The translations under genes and the position numbers were made by a program. Below are positions 1-13,200 of a stretch of 64,000 nt of DNA, one piece after another (position 1 is the first letter of the stretch; every line of letters starts with the position of its first letter). A model generated the notes under the pieces. The model was given only the letters and a program-made list of their open reading frames with translations. It had not been told where the DNA came from and searched no databases. This DNA is from Escallonia rubra (taxonomy: Eukaryota; Streptophyta; Magnoliopsida; Escalloniales; Escalloniaceae), in assembly GCA_033065855.1 (NCBI GenBank), contig JAVXUO010002013.1, positions 16,017 to 80,016 on the forward strand, read 5' to 3'.

Positions 1-480
1 ACCACCTATACCACTACTGTCGCCACCACCGCCCCCTTTAGTGCCACCACTACCATCGCTGCCACCACCACTACCTCCACACCACCACCTCCGCTACTGC
101 TACCACCACCACCACCACTGCCACAACGACCGCCACCACAACTGTCATCGCTACCACCGCCGCCGCCACTAACGGCACCACTGTTGCCACCATCACCACC
201 ATTACCTCCGTCGCCACCACTATTACTATCACCACCACCACTGCCATTGCCACCACTATCGCCGCCATCACCACTACTGCCGCCGCTATTGTCATCGCTA
301 CCACTGTCGCCGCTACCACTACTGACATTAGTGTTACTATTGACGTCACTTGACTACCACAAGTTACACCTCAATACCATCATTACCATCAATTGACCAT
401 ACCACAACTGTCGCTATCCAGTGTGGTGTCGTCACCACAACCATCATGTGGTGGCACTAGCACACTTGACACCACTTATC
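1..480. repeat. ACC/GCC/ACT trinucleotide low-complexity tract
   Basis: This stretch is an imperfect run of CAC, ACC, GCC and ACT triplets. Both strands are open for up to about 90 codons but translate only to Val/Ala/Met or Pro/Ser/Leu strings, so the open frames are a by-product of the triplet repeat. After about 400 it degrades into gtggtg/caccac inverted pieces. A GGT/GTG-rich tract in the opposite sense lies at 39830-40090. I see no gene here. Confidence 0.8.
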
Positions 481-529
481 ACAATTCTTTTTTCATCATA
501 AGTTAAGGATATAATTGTCAAAAAAATTA

Positions 530-2045
530 TTATCTTTTTATTTCCTTTGTTCTCCGAACACAAAATAAAAATTCAGTCATTTGAAAGTAATTTGAATTCC
601 CTTCCGTCCTAACAAAATTCAATTCCGAATTTGAAGCAGATATAGATAATGGGGGATATTGGATATGTTCAGTAATTGTATCTTCACCGAGATTTTCTTT
701 TGCCACTTGCCCGCAAAAACACGTGTCTCCATTTCCATGGCTGCAGGGCCTAGCTGTCAGTGTAGGGTTTAGGTTTACAGCTACCACTAGGATTACCTGT
801 GATGTTTCTGTCAGATTAGTCAGCGCGCAATCATTCTTCACCGTGTTTTCCGCCGGCGATACTATCGTCACCACTGTCGCCGGTGATGGTAAGGGTTCAT
901 CTTCCTCCGTTTCTTCTTCCGGTGGTTTCAAATCATCTTGTTCATCGCTCAATTGAATTTCATCAGGGTAAGATTCATAGTCATCCGCTTGATTTTGGAT
1001 TTCCATATTATCCAAATCATAATTTTCCAATTCTCCAGATTGGCTTATATATCCGCAATGTCTGGTAACTGATCTTCTTCTTCATTTTCTGCATTTTCGT
1101 CTATTTGATTAAGTTGAAAGTCTATGCTGGGGATATGCTCTCCTTCATTTACGGCTGCCTCACCTCCCTCCAGATGGACCAAATCCATATGGTTTAGATT
1201 GTTGATGTGTTTGCCCTGATTGATAGCCTGTTCCATAGCTACATCCACATTCTGCTAAACTTCACCATGTATCTGTGCCTCGTCTTCTTGGTTATCCGCT
1301 TGCTGCATCCCCTCCATTTGAGATGAATTCCATGGCGGTCTCTGTTGATGTTGATTCCTGAAGTACGGTTCTAGTCCACCTTTATCGTTTCTAAGGTAAA
1401 AGTCGAGTTCTCACTTTGTCTTATTCATTCAATTCACTCAGACTCTCAACCCCAATGTTCAATCTTTTCTTTTATAACGGAGTCCCCGTTGAAGTAAGAC
1501 AAGTATGAAGTGTCTTCGTGTAACCACTTTCCGAACTCGCGTATTTCGCCTCGCTCATTCGGTGTCAAATTCAGGCAACAAGATAATGAGATGTAGCCTA
1601 AATAAAGGAAAGGAATCGATTCACTTTCGCTTGTGGAAGGCCCATCCATGAATGAACCGAATTGGGAAATGCTTGCAATGTTTAGGATAACATCGGGTAG
1701 CCTTCAAAGATGTAATTTTGGTATAGGTTTGGACCCTGGATCCATACCAGTTCTTATTATTGATTTTGGTAGTTTTCACGTCCGATTTTGCCGCACTTGA
1801 AACAAGCAGTAAACACGCGCTCATACATGCATTTGAGAAGTTGCACTCCCATGTTATTCGGATTTTGAATAAAAATTCCGGGGAGCAATGGTTCGTCAAC
1901 TAGAACTCGAACCTTGATTCTGAAGTAGTCACTGAATTTAGTTCTTCTCTCAGACTAATCGATTTCCAAAAGGTAACCTGCCGCAATGCCGATCATCTCT
2001 GCTAGGTAATAACGATAACAATCGTTTGGAACGTTACTTACTCAC
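530..2045 (-). pseudogene. LINE-type ORF1 relic (DUF4283 + CCHC zinc knuckle)
   Basis: Read on the minus strand, 2010-1780 gives a conserved stretch: a segment like YLAEMIGIAAG, then IKVRVLVDEPLLPG, then a zinc-knuckle start CFKCGKIG. This order is what the DUF4283/zf-CCHC_4 proteins of plant L1-type LINE ORF1 (and stand-alone derivatives) show. The frame is broken by in-frame stops (one soon after the LLEID segment, one just after the knuckle start) and continues in shifted pieces: 1649-1446, where GKWLHEDTSY matches the post-knuckle block of these proteins, then 1248-1045 and 1030-530, which encode an acidic Glu/Asp-rich low-complexity tail. No reverse transcriptase follows. It is a dead 5'-LINE fragment, or less likely a decayed host DUF4283 gene. 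Confidence 0.7.
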
Positions 2046-2059
2046 ATCCATAGATCAGC

Positions 2060-4084
2060 AGTGACGAATTGTACATTTTTTTATATAACACGTGGATACC
2101 ATGATTTCAATAGGAGTAACGCCCCAAACATATTCCAAGGGCCATTTGTGAGAACAAGGTGAGCATCAGAAGCAGCGAATGTGAAAGTAAAGAGAAAGAT
2201 TGAAGGTGTTTTTGTGACAGTTACAGGACCATCGAGTGTCCAGCGCTCATTCACTCGACTTTGAACCTATTTGTGAACTTTGTGCATCTAAAGATTTGGT
2301 GCGTTAAAGATTGTAGACTTGTTTTACAACAAGTTCTTAGACAATGTTATCACTCTGTCATCAATGATTTGTCTAAGGAAAAAAATGATAATTAGAGGCC
2401 TCAAAACCTTTATATCTTATATTGTTTTACTATAGATCATCACCAAATGATGTAAATAGTATCTCAGTTTTTGAGAAATGATGTTGATCACTCCTTTAGA
2501 AGCTAAAAAAATAATTTGAATTTTGTGATCACTTTTTTATAATCATTTCTGTGATTTTTTTTTTTTTCTTCGAGGCTTGTGGTTATGACTTATATGCAGG
2601 TATTGGTTTTTGTGAAGAGGGAATGTAGGAATCTAGTTGTATGATGGAGTTGTTTGGCTTACCAATTTTGACTTCTGGTCACTTGTAGTAGTACTATATA
2701 TTTAATACAAAATTATCAGTTCGAAAGGACAACCATGTTGGTAAGTGATTGCAAATTTTCTCTTCATCTCTACCAATCTTCTCAACTGCCTGGAAGTTAT
2801 TATTGTTACTAAATGTTGATATGCTATTACAGCCATTGATTGATTGCATGATCTATGGACACAAAGACGTTAGAAAAGTCAAAAGAAAGCGAAGAGGACA
2901 CTCCTGTCAATCTTCATAAATAGATTGTCGCAGATCATATAGTAGTAGGTACATTTAAGTTGCCCCTTACCACCTGTTGGATTTTGCAGAAGTAAATATG
3001 CTTGTTTTAATGTCCTACACATAGTATGATAGAAAAGTCGTCTCCCAACCAACACGGAGGCCAGTTCCGGGACCACATTACTGCAATTTATCTTTCGATT
3101 TAATTACTTGAGAAAGGCGCACGCGCTTAAGCAAGACAAGCTGATTCATATGGCACCGTTCATCCCCGCAAAATAAACGTAGAGGGATCGTCGAATATTT
3201 GTGTTGTGGATTCGAGAAACTGTTTGATCTTAGCTCTTCAAATTCACAATTTAAAAAAAAACAATAATTTGAATTTTGAACTAATGAAGCTGAAAACTCT
3301 GGAAAAAAAAAATGCAATGACCATGATACCGGAAGCTTTGTCCGAAGCTAAAATGGAGAAGATCAAAACACATTAGGCTCCTACATTATTGAGCTGATGT
3401 GCTGATCAAATGCACGAAAACCCACTGCCAACCGGATTTTGTATAGCTAACAAAAGAGTAAAACTAATAAATGTATCAGTGGGAACAATAAGATAATTGC
3501 AAAGAAAAAGTAAAATAAACCTAAATGATTAGTGCAAAAAAATACATATGCATGATGCATCAGATTACGTAAGTATAACATAGCACAATTAAAAGCGAAG
3601 AAAACAAAAATGGTAAGTGAAGAATGGCGTCTAGAGATCAAATTTGGGAGCACCAAGAAAAAATAATAGAATTGGGCTATGAGAGAACACGGATGGAGAA
3701 GCTATATGTTTTGTTTTAAGTCTAAAAGAAGAGAAATGTATTTGGTGAAGTAATGATATGATAGAGAAATATCAAAATATTAGAGGGGTGTTATTTTGGA
3801 CTTAAATTTGGGAAATCCAACTATTGGAACTTTTTAAAATAAAGTAAAAGAAAAAGGAGAGAAGGGTATCTTATATTAAATTCCAACTCTATTTCTGATT
3901 TCTTAGTACGTAAGATTAGAAGAGGAAAAAAAACGTGTAACACAAAAATCCATTTCCTAAAAAGATTGATAGATTGGATAATATAAGAAATAAGAGAATT
4001 ATTTGTTGCCGACAATAACTGATATACTTACAAGTTATCAGTTATTTGTGGCTCTCCTTTCCATCATTGACTTGTGGCTCGTCT
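2060..4084. other. AT-rich upstream region of the RLK, partly duplicated at 28.1-28.6 kb
   Basis: There is no coding potential beyond short random ORFs. Two parts recur, diverged, downstream of the second kinase. The stretch 2385-2505 (tagaggcctcaaaacc ... gagaaatgatgttgat) matches about 28150-28275. The stretch 3785-3885 (ttattttggacttaaattt ... gaagggtatct) matches about 28475-28560. These positions fit a shared 5'-flanking region of a duplicated gene family. Poly-A/T runs occur around 2560 and 3300. Confidence 0.55.
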
Positions 4085-4094
4085 TCCATATAAG
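4085..4094 (+). promoter_or_regulatory. Possible TATA box of the RLK gene
   Basis: The motif ccatataagg lies about 60 bp before the proposed initiator ATG at 4148. That is compatible with a short 5' UTR, but no other core element is visible and the call rests on position only. Confidence 0.3.
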
Positions 4095-4147
4095 GGGAAT
4101 TTGTGGAAACAACAGGCCTTGCCAGGAACAATTCTGAGCAAGAGACA

Positions 4148-4268
4148 ATGGGTGAAAAGTCTCTTCCTCTCGGTACTAAGCTTATTTTGCACCTCACTCT
4201 ACTTCTCCTTTTCTGTCACGTTTGTTCCAAGTTTGCCTCCGCAGCAGCATTCTTGCCTGAAAGTGAAG
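4148..4268 (+). other. RLK exon 1: signal peptide
   Basis: The start at 4148 gives [11 protein letters not shown] followed by a hydrophobic core ([11 protein letters not shown]) and a small-residue cleavage zone (SKFASAAA), then LPESE, the usual mature N-terminus of LRR-VIII-2 receptors. An upstream in-frame ATG at 4103 would add 15 polar residues and spoil the signal peptide, so 4148 is preferred. The donor is at 4269 in phase 1. Confidence 0.7.
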
Positions 4269-7200
4269 GTATATTGGCCATCAACTCTCAAAGTCTTGAT
4301 ATACTTACGACTTGCTTTTGGTTCTTTGTTAATTGTTGGGATTGTGGGCTTTTTTCCACTAGCATGATCTCTCTCCTCTATATTCTTACCGTGAGAAGTA
4401 GATCAGAATCATTCTCAACGAGTCTATAAAAGTGATTTTTTTTTTCATCGGGTTTGACTGGAAACCAAAGATCTTGAGCAACCGATCCGGCTAAACATCT
4501 TAAAAGATAAAGAAGTATCACTAATTTCTTCATGCTCGCTAAAAGTTCGAAAGAGAAATAAAAAATTTGAGGACGTTTCCTTGTGAAGTTTTGAATCTAC
4601 AATCATACAGAGATACTATTTTCACTGCTAATATATTCACACACTCTTTCATCTGTAGATAAAATGACAACACTTGACATTAAACTCATTATAACAAAAA
4701 AAAAGGGTAAAAAACATATAAAGGGGTAGAAATGACATTTTCATACAAACATTAGACGTTTATGCAAATACACAACCTAAGGCTTGTCAATGGATTTGAT
4801 TAGGTTGGATTGGATCCATAATGGATTGAATCTGAACCACAACCAACAGTATGTTAGTTCCAAAACTTTGATAAAATTGTATTTGGGACCCCGTATGTTA
4901 TCAAAGCTAGTTTGGTATCGGAGAAGTTTAGGAAAAAAAATGTCAGTGTAGGTGAATCAAATGGGTAGGATCACGTTTGGGCGTATGGATCAAGATCCAA
5001 TATTTGGTGATCCATTTTGACCCAATTCAACTTTAATTTAATTGGGTTGGATTTTTTGATAATCTAATCCAATGAAATTCATCATTACGCCTAGTATAGA
5101 TGTTGATGTATAGAACCATTCAATAATAGAATGAAAAAAGGGACCCATCAAATTATAGTTGCAATCTTTGGCTTCTTAAACGTGCTTGTAAAAACATAGC
5201 TTTTTTCCATTCCTGGATACAATGAAAACGTTGAAAGCAAAGTGAGATATTCATGTTTTTGATAGACCAAAGTACGCGTGGATCCTCTACAAGGTATATA
5301 TTTGTCGGTAAAACCATTAAGATAAGGATTTTTACTGCTCTAATGTGAAAAATCACTTTCTTTCATAATCAGCGACTGCTCTTATCAACGTTATGGAAAA
5401 GTTGAATTTGAATGTCGAACATCTTGGGTCATCCATTTCAAGCAGAACTTGTAATGACAGCAATTTACAGCACAACATCCTATGTGACTGTAGTTATGAG
5501 AAAAGTAGCGTTTGTCATGTCACATCGTTGTAAGTATTTTTTTCTCATTCTGTTTCAGTTACACAATAGAATATCGTGGGCCATATACCCTCAACACTTG
5601 GTCCATGTCGAATGCAAAATTGAGAGAACAACAGTACCCAAGGTGCTGGACTATATACACGCACAGATTGATTCAAAACGAGTAGGCGTCATCGCTAAAA
5701 TTATCTTAACGTAACACACTTTTAACAACATACTTTGAGAACGGTGTTTAAATAGTAAGAATATGTGCAAATAGCCCTTAACCTTACTTCTCACGTACCG
5801 TAGGGCATTGGTGAACCTAGATCTAACTGGGGTTATTTCCGAGGAAGTGAGAAATCTTACCTACTTGGAATCGCTGTGAGTTCTTTCGAATATGATTATT
5901 TTCAAGGAAGTGGGAAACCAAGTTTTACATTTTTAGTGTCCTTATCTCTTACGTTAGCCATTAGATTGATCTTTGTTCATTCTTGTGCCATTTCCAGTGA
6001 TCTATCCAAGAATAAATTGCATGGGTCCATACCTGCCTCATTAGGGAACTTATCATCCCTACAAATCTTGTAAGTTCTCGTTAAACGCAACTTATATTGG
6101 TAGCCATCTTCTTGAGACTTTTAGTCTAGTTTGGTGGGGAGTGCATTTAATCTATGACGGTTGAAAAAACTTTGGTTGTAATTGAAGTTGAAGAAAATTT
6201 ATGCTTGATGGCATTTAATTAACTAGTGATGTTAATAAAGTATTGCTAGGATTTGTCGCTGAAGGTTTTGCAAATATATCACCGATTATTTTTAGCGGCA
6301 ATCAATTGTCGCTATATAAGGATTGTAATTACGGGCCTGGAACCCGGGTTACAGTCAAAATCTATCATTGACAATTGTTGTACCATTAAAACTATCCAAA
6401 ATCTGACAAGTGAAAATGTAAATGCTCTTAAAAAACGGAGAGAAAGAATATGAGACAAAAGGAGCAGGAACATAGAGAGGAAAAAAGGGAGCAATGAAGT
6501 TAGAACGAGGCAAGTCCCAACCAATTAAGAATAAGTGAAACTTTAATGGCAAAATATATTATTTTTACTTGCACCAGCTTCGTGTGTGCTCTCAAAAAGC
6601 TAGCATAAGTAACCTGGCCGTGGTTCAAGTGATCATGGGTTTGAGAGGCTTGATTTTAGTTGATGTTGCTCTTGAAAAAAGAAAAGATCACAACCTTACA
6701 ATGGTAACCAAATCCACGAGGGTGAGTACTTCTTGGTGTTACTTGTCCGGTCGCATTGAAAGATCTACTATGGGGGTGGCTTGAAATCCTTATGATAGGC
6801 TCTGTCGCATGTAATGTTTCCTTGTTTTTATTACTTTAATTTACTACAAAGGAAAAAAGATGAAAAACATTATAGCCATAGCTTTAATAGTTGTGACGTT
6901 AATGGTAAATTGCTAACGATCAGGAATCTCTATGAAAATCAACTCACTGGATCCATACCAGAAAGTTTAGGGATGTTGCAATCTCTACAAGAACTGTAAG
7001 TATTCAGTATTCATCTAATACTTACAACGGTGCTTTATTTATTTAATTATTTGTTTTTGTGTGTGTGTGAACCCGAAAGTTTTAGGAAAGTTTACTCCTT
7101 GTATGACATTGATGGCACATTTTTCGTACTATTGATTACCGTCGAAAGTTGTGCCACTAAATCTCGTTGCATGACGACGTTTATTATTTTGTAAAGTAGA

Positions 7201-10200
7201 CTCATATTCTCAATTAACTAAAAAGTTAATTGTTAATTACGTCCACAACCACCTCCGATTAAAGAAACACGAAAATAAGAAAAAAAGTGTGCATAAATAT
7301 TTTATATCATTGTACGGTGCGGTCCATATAATGGGACTTAATGCACCACATTTTTACAATGAAACATCAAAAGGAAAAATACATATATAAAGTAGTGGGC
7401 TTGTAACAAAAATATTGGGCTTACTTGTCAACCCAATATATCTTAACATTTGATCTTTTTTACCAAAATTTCGGTGCCAACAGACATCTCTACAACCAGA
7501 AAGTTTTAGGGAAGTTTAAGCCTCTATAACCATGCTTGTGTATGTGTGTGTGATTACGTTTACGTTTGAGGGAGTGGTGACAAATTTGTTTAGTTAGCTC
7601 AACTTTTCTACACTAATAATCTTCATATCCCACTTGCAGCTCTCTTCGCATGAATTTTCTTGAGGGCCCAATACCACCATCTCTGGGTTCAGCGTCATCT
7701 CTGACTTATTTGTAAGTATCATTCATCTGCATTACTGAAATCCAAATCTTTCTTGAATCTTGATCATGAGCTATGTAGCCATAGTAACAAATTCGGTAAG
7801 TGACAATAATCCGGAATTCGGAGAATTAAGTCATTGAATCGGTAATAGTTCGGTGGAATAACAAAATTCGTATCGAAAATCGGGAGTAATTCGGTAAATA
7901 ATCGTTCAGGTTATAATGATTTTAAGTGTATGAGATTTTGGAAAGTATGTAACTCAGATAACAAAAATTATAAGAAATCTTTCATGCTTTAAGTGATGGA
8001 TAAAAAAATGAAAGAAAATGTATGTTTGGTGCTTTATAATTACATGTGATTTATTAGAATATCTATTTACTTTTGCTAAAAGCCAATAGCAAATAGGGGG
8101 TGGTGTGATGGCACAAAGCTGAGGTAACAGCTGGAGATACCCGGGTTCGAATCTCGCTGGACGAAGCCTTGCTTCTTTCATTTTATAAAAAGGAGTTGGA
8201 ACTTCAATTCGCGACATATCGCGATAATTTATCGCGATAAATTTGCGAATATCGTCAATATATCGCGATTTTTGTTACTATGTAATGTAGCATTTATGGA
8301 AGAAAGTAAAATATTGCATGGTCCCGTATTATTGAATCCGATCATGCATCTTGAGTCATCGAATATACCGAAAAAATAAACTTTAACTCCTTTTAACGCC
8401 TGCTTATGTCACATAAGCCTCCTCTAATCAAACGGTCTTTAATGACCATGTACAATTTACTGGGAAGAAAGACATGCACTTCTAGATTTCACTTTCAGGA
8501 AACAAGAAGTTCAGTGAATACCTTTTTCTTGGAAGACCTTTAGAAATATTGGAAGCCCTCCTGCGCGTGTCTCTAATCTACTTGTGCTAAGCGCTTAATT
8601 CTTGTGTTCAGTTGCGCTTCCCATTCTGTTTATTTGGTGCAGGTCAATGAGCTATAACTCTTTGTCTGGTCGTATACCTGATGTGTTGGGCAACCTATCC
8701 GAGTTAGAAATTTTGTAAGTAATCTGTATATTCTTCTTCTTCAATCGTGCATGCAGTTGTTTGTGCCTTTGAATTTTGTTGAAAGTGGTTTCATAGCACT
8801 TGCGTTTTACAGGGTTGTTTATCGAATTTTCCCTAGATTTTGGCGACACTACAATATAAACATTGTTCATTTCTACGGAAATGAAGTTGCTTTCACTTGG
8901 TTGTAAGCTAGAAATTAGGTTTGTATATTGGCGTTATGAAAGCAACATAATACTATAAGGACATTATGACGGTCGGTTGCTAGAAATGCCTGATTATGGT
9001 CTATTGGTACGTACGGTTGACTTTTCAACTTTACAAATCATGTCATGATGCGGTTACTGAAATAATTTGGTAAATTTCAATAAAACATACGGAGTATTAA
9101 TATCGAATGTGATAACTGGTTTCGAACATATGATTTTCTTCTCTCTTTTGTTGACACTAGTCACAAAGATAGAAGTAACACCAGAAGTACCTTGTTATGC
9201 TGAAAGAGGATCTTCCCTTTAGATTTGATTAGCAAGGAACTTCTAGTTGCTATCCATAGTGCCTATCAGTAGCGTACAAACAAATGACATGTTACCTATA
9301 TTCCTGTTTAGGAAATTGGATGGAAGACCGTTAATTGGTAAATTGCACACCAAATTTGAAGTCTAGCACGCACGATCCCAAACTTTGGAAGTTATATGCC
9401 CAATTAATCCCCTGTTTTGACGTTTCTGCTAAGATGTTGGCACTCAAAGCATAAAAGTGCCTGATGAACTCGTGCCAATGTGTCAGAATTCTTGTGCTGG
9501 TATCCGTTACTGCCTAATGTGTTGCTACTCTTAAGAAATTCCTTTGGCAGCATCAATTCTTATCTGAAGTCGCAAGGGAAATCTGAAGAATTCAATAGCA
9601 TCATCCACATTTCGTGCAGTGAATTTGAATCGGAACGAAAATTCTTCTTCTCCAATCGTGCATGCAGTTGTTTGTGCCTTTGAATTTTGTTGAAAGTGGT
9701 TTCATAGCACTTGCGTTTTACAGGGTTGTTTATCGAATTTTCCCTAGATTTTGGTGACACTACAATATACTTAACAAAAACAGAGGGGAGTTAGTGCCCT
9801 TGAATCAGATTTGATGCTCATCTTTTTCTCTTTCGAAATGGAAGGAACTTGATAGAGAATCAACTCTCTGGTCAGCTTCCAGAAGGACTTGGAAAATTGA
9901 AGCAGCTTAGATATTTGTAAGTTCTTCAAAAGAACGTTTGCAAGTAGGAATATCAACGCAGAATGGAAGTAGATTGATACGTTCGTTGTTGTTTTGCAGC
10001 TCGGTGGGGTCGAATCATCTGACTGGGAAATTGCCCCACAGTTATGAGCAGCTCACAAACCTTACGGAATTGTAAGTGCCACTTTCATGTAGGTTGCCTT
10101 TTGCATGATTCATGCAGTCACATATGTGTTAAATTAAAAGTGTTTCATTGATTAATGCAGTCACATAGGTGCCAACTATATCAGCGGTCAGATACCTCCA

Positions 10201-13200
10201 TATATAAGCAAGTGGAGGAACATTACATTTCTGTAAGTTGGAATTCAGCTTTCATTTGCACATGCGAACCGTCTTTCTTGTGTTCTCCAGATACACCAAT
10301 ATATATACATATATGTGTATATGTGTGTGTGTGTGTGTGCACACACACACACTATTGAAATGAAATATTAGAAGTCCAGTTTCAAAAACTCTCTGGTAAC
10401 ATAAGGCCTAATTGATGATGACGTGTGAAGATTTTTGTTCGTATGAATTTACTAGGTGTATAAGGGTATCTTAGGAAAAGAAGAGTAGCATTTGACTTTT
10501 CTACCATATTTCGGAACTAACATTTATTTTTTCGCTAGAAGACTTTTCAGATGCTCCAACCTATGTTTCGAGACAGGGATTTGCTTGATATTATTATTGC
10601 TCAATATTTCTAGCTCAAAAATGTTTGCACTGATTACAGGATTTTCGAGGGAAATAAACTTCAAGGACCTATTCCTGCAGAGATTTTTAAGTTCCCCAAC
10701 CTATACTATTTGTGAGTACAGTATTTCACATGGATATACGGCATGTATGTTGTAAACTTGTGATGCTGAGTCTTCATGTGACACAGTTGCTTGTTTCAGG
10801 GCTATTAGTGACAGCTTCAACATCCAATTGCCCGTAAATGCAGACTTGCCCTATATCCGTTATCTGTGAGTGGCCGATTGCATGTTGCCCTGCTATCTCT
10901 TGTATAGTAATTTCCTTGTGAAAATGCTACTAAAACGAACAAGTTTTACAAAACTTTGCTAAAAACCTGATATCTCACCCTGCCATATGTTATTAAGTAA
11001 TAGATGCCGTGTCTCACTTCTTGGGACGTTTATACAGGATTATGAGGAATTGCTCAATCACAGGTCAAATTCCAGAATACATTGGTAACATGTCAGGGCT
11101 AAAGCATCTGTAAGCTCCTTTTCACGTTGTGTCTCACTCCCTTGCAATTTTTTCATCTGTAAGTTCCTTTTCAGTAATAACGTGGAGCACAAAGAGAAGA
11201 TGTTTTATTTCCCTAGTTACGCGACTTCGCTTGCTTGGGCAGTTGGACTACCAGCTTGAAAGTTTAATCACATGATTGGACATCCCAAGTTTTGCATGCC
11301 TTTTTCATATGCTCTGAACTTTCCAAAATTCTTCCCCAGCTCCCCTTCCCCTTCTTTAATTTCTGCCTTTCTCCAAAGGGGAAAAGAATTGATAATTATA
11401 GAAAAACTTTCAATACTCAAATTTTCAGTAAGTAGTAAGTATCTCTTACATGTACTGCAGTGACTTGAGTTTTAATAACTTAACGGGTGGAATTCCTTCG
11501 TCAATTAGCAACCTACAGCTAGATAACATGTAAGTTAGTTCTCTATATATATTCCCTTGGCATTTTGCACAAGGCAAATCTTGTTTATGCTCGACGAGCT
11601 GAAGTTCACTAGCCTTTATGTTTACACCTCAGGCTTCTTGCAAATAATGCGCTAAGTGAATCGATCCCTGACTGGGTCCCACATGCAGTCTCCAATAAAG
11701 CGTAAGATTTGTTTATTAATTTTACCATTCATGTGCATCCTCTACGGATTCTTTGAGTCAAAAAGCAACGAAGATCTAGCTATTGCATATCCAGGTTTGA
11801 GACTAATTAGTGCTTGGTTGTTTGTGTGAGTGAAGGGCGGTCTCCCTTATGTTCATTATGTACCGAACACCTCTGGCTTCTTGCCTAAGGCGTTGCTACT
11901 CTAAATGCATTTCTCATTTGTCTGGCTTTATCTTTAGTTTGAGCCAACACGGTAGGCTCATTAATAGTTGGCTTTTATATTATAGGAGAAAAATGAAAAT
12001 ATGTTGTTGCTAGTGAGGCTCGAAGTCGAGACCTCATTAATCCAACAATCCATCCCCGCGTGAAATGGGTTTCCAAAACCAACAAAAGAGCATATTGCCC
12101 TTTTTAAAAACAGGCCTTCTTTTTAAAGTGTTGGGCCCAAAAAAAAACTTAAGTCCAACCAAACACCCCATTTTTTTTGGGCTTTTGAGAAATTTAAAAA
12201 TTGGGCCAAAAAAATGGTGTCAAACGAGACCTAAGTTTTCAGTTTGTGGTATGTTGATGCCTTAACGCATACTATCTTTTGAGCTGTTTCAGTTTTTGCC
12301 GTTTGGTTAATAATCAACCAAAAATTAACCTTTTTTTCTTTCAGATTTATGGACATAGGATAACTCAGATCTGTAACAGTAGGGCATAACTTATGTTTAT
12401 TAATCCAGTATATTATGAGCTGCTGTGTCACCTTTTCCTGTGAATGTCTACCGTGCAGGGATTTTTCCTACAATAACTTTACCAATGTGAGCTTCACAAA
12501 ACCAAGCCATCTAGATCTGTAAGGAACTGCTTCTATCATTTTCTCTTCTTAATTAGTCCAGTTGCCTTCCCGATTTCAGTTGTGAGATTAATTTCTCCAT
12601 TCTTTCAGGAATTTATTTGCATGCTGCACAGCCGATAATACGTATGGTCTACGTCTTTCCTATCTTATAATTGAAGAGTTATGAATAATTTCTTACATTT
12701 TCTTACCTTTGAGACACTCTCCAGGACTTCTGAAGTGAAGATAGCGGAACAATGTCGCGACAAGTCGCTTTGTAAGCTTACTAAACTTATTTTGCTTAAA
12801 GGAGTTTTGTAATATTTTTTGAGTCAGCTTTCTTTTTTATGAAGCTACTGGAATAATTTATTTCCATGATAATATGCACTTATTGTGATATACTTTGTTA
12901 CATCGACTCGGTACGAGTGCCCGAGTCGGATTTGTGTTCAAGTGTGAGATTCGTCTAATTTTCAAAACCCAAGTTTCGGGAACATGGCAAAATATTTCTA
13001 TTTATTACTATTTTTTTGTCACTCCTTAGGTAACATATATTTTCTATGGTGCACAGTATTTTAATTGAAATCATATCTCACCCTTAGTTACTCCTTAGGT
13101 AACATGATAGTTGTTACGAAATCGCTCTAGATAAATATGTATAGAACACGATAACCAAATAAGAAAACACAAGAAATATGAGAGAACTCAAATCCACTTT

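Larger units (their letters stand above)
5373..12771 (+). other. RLK exons 2-18: LRR ectodomain encoded by 72-nt exon units
   Basis: Exon 2 encodes the N-terminal cap with paired cysteines ([16 protein letters not shown]). Fourteen short exons follow, ten of exactly 72 nt and all phase 2/2, each encoding one LRR of the form LxLxxNxLxGxIPxxLGxL, for example [12 protein letters not shown] at 5998 and [10 protein letters not shown] at 11461. The block [14 protein letters not shown], then [11 protein letters not shown], then IPDWV is the C-terminal LRR signature of the LRR-VIII-2 family. The exons at 12609 and 12725 carry the closing cysteines (ACC, QC) before the malectin domain. Introns hold a TIR element (7780-8282), a 135-bp intronic duplication and the TR-GAG element. 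Confidence 0.75.

Noticed and set aside
71..349. Open frames of about 90 codons on both strands in the ACC repeat
   Set aside because: Composition-driven (Val/Ala/Met or Pro/Ser/Leu strings), no start context or domain.
8101..8170. tRNA gene
   Set aside because: Box B is perfect, but the sequence cannot be folded into a cloverleaf with an acceptor stem; treated as part of a repeat element.
11990..12060. gaggctcgaagtcgagacctc as a possible tRNA/SINE box B on the minus strand
   Set aside because: Imperfect match, no box A at proper distance and no TSD; too weak to annotate.
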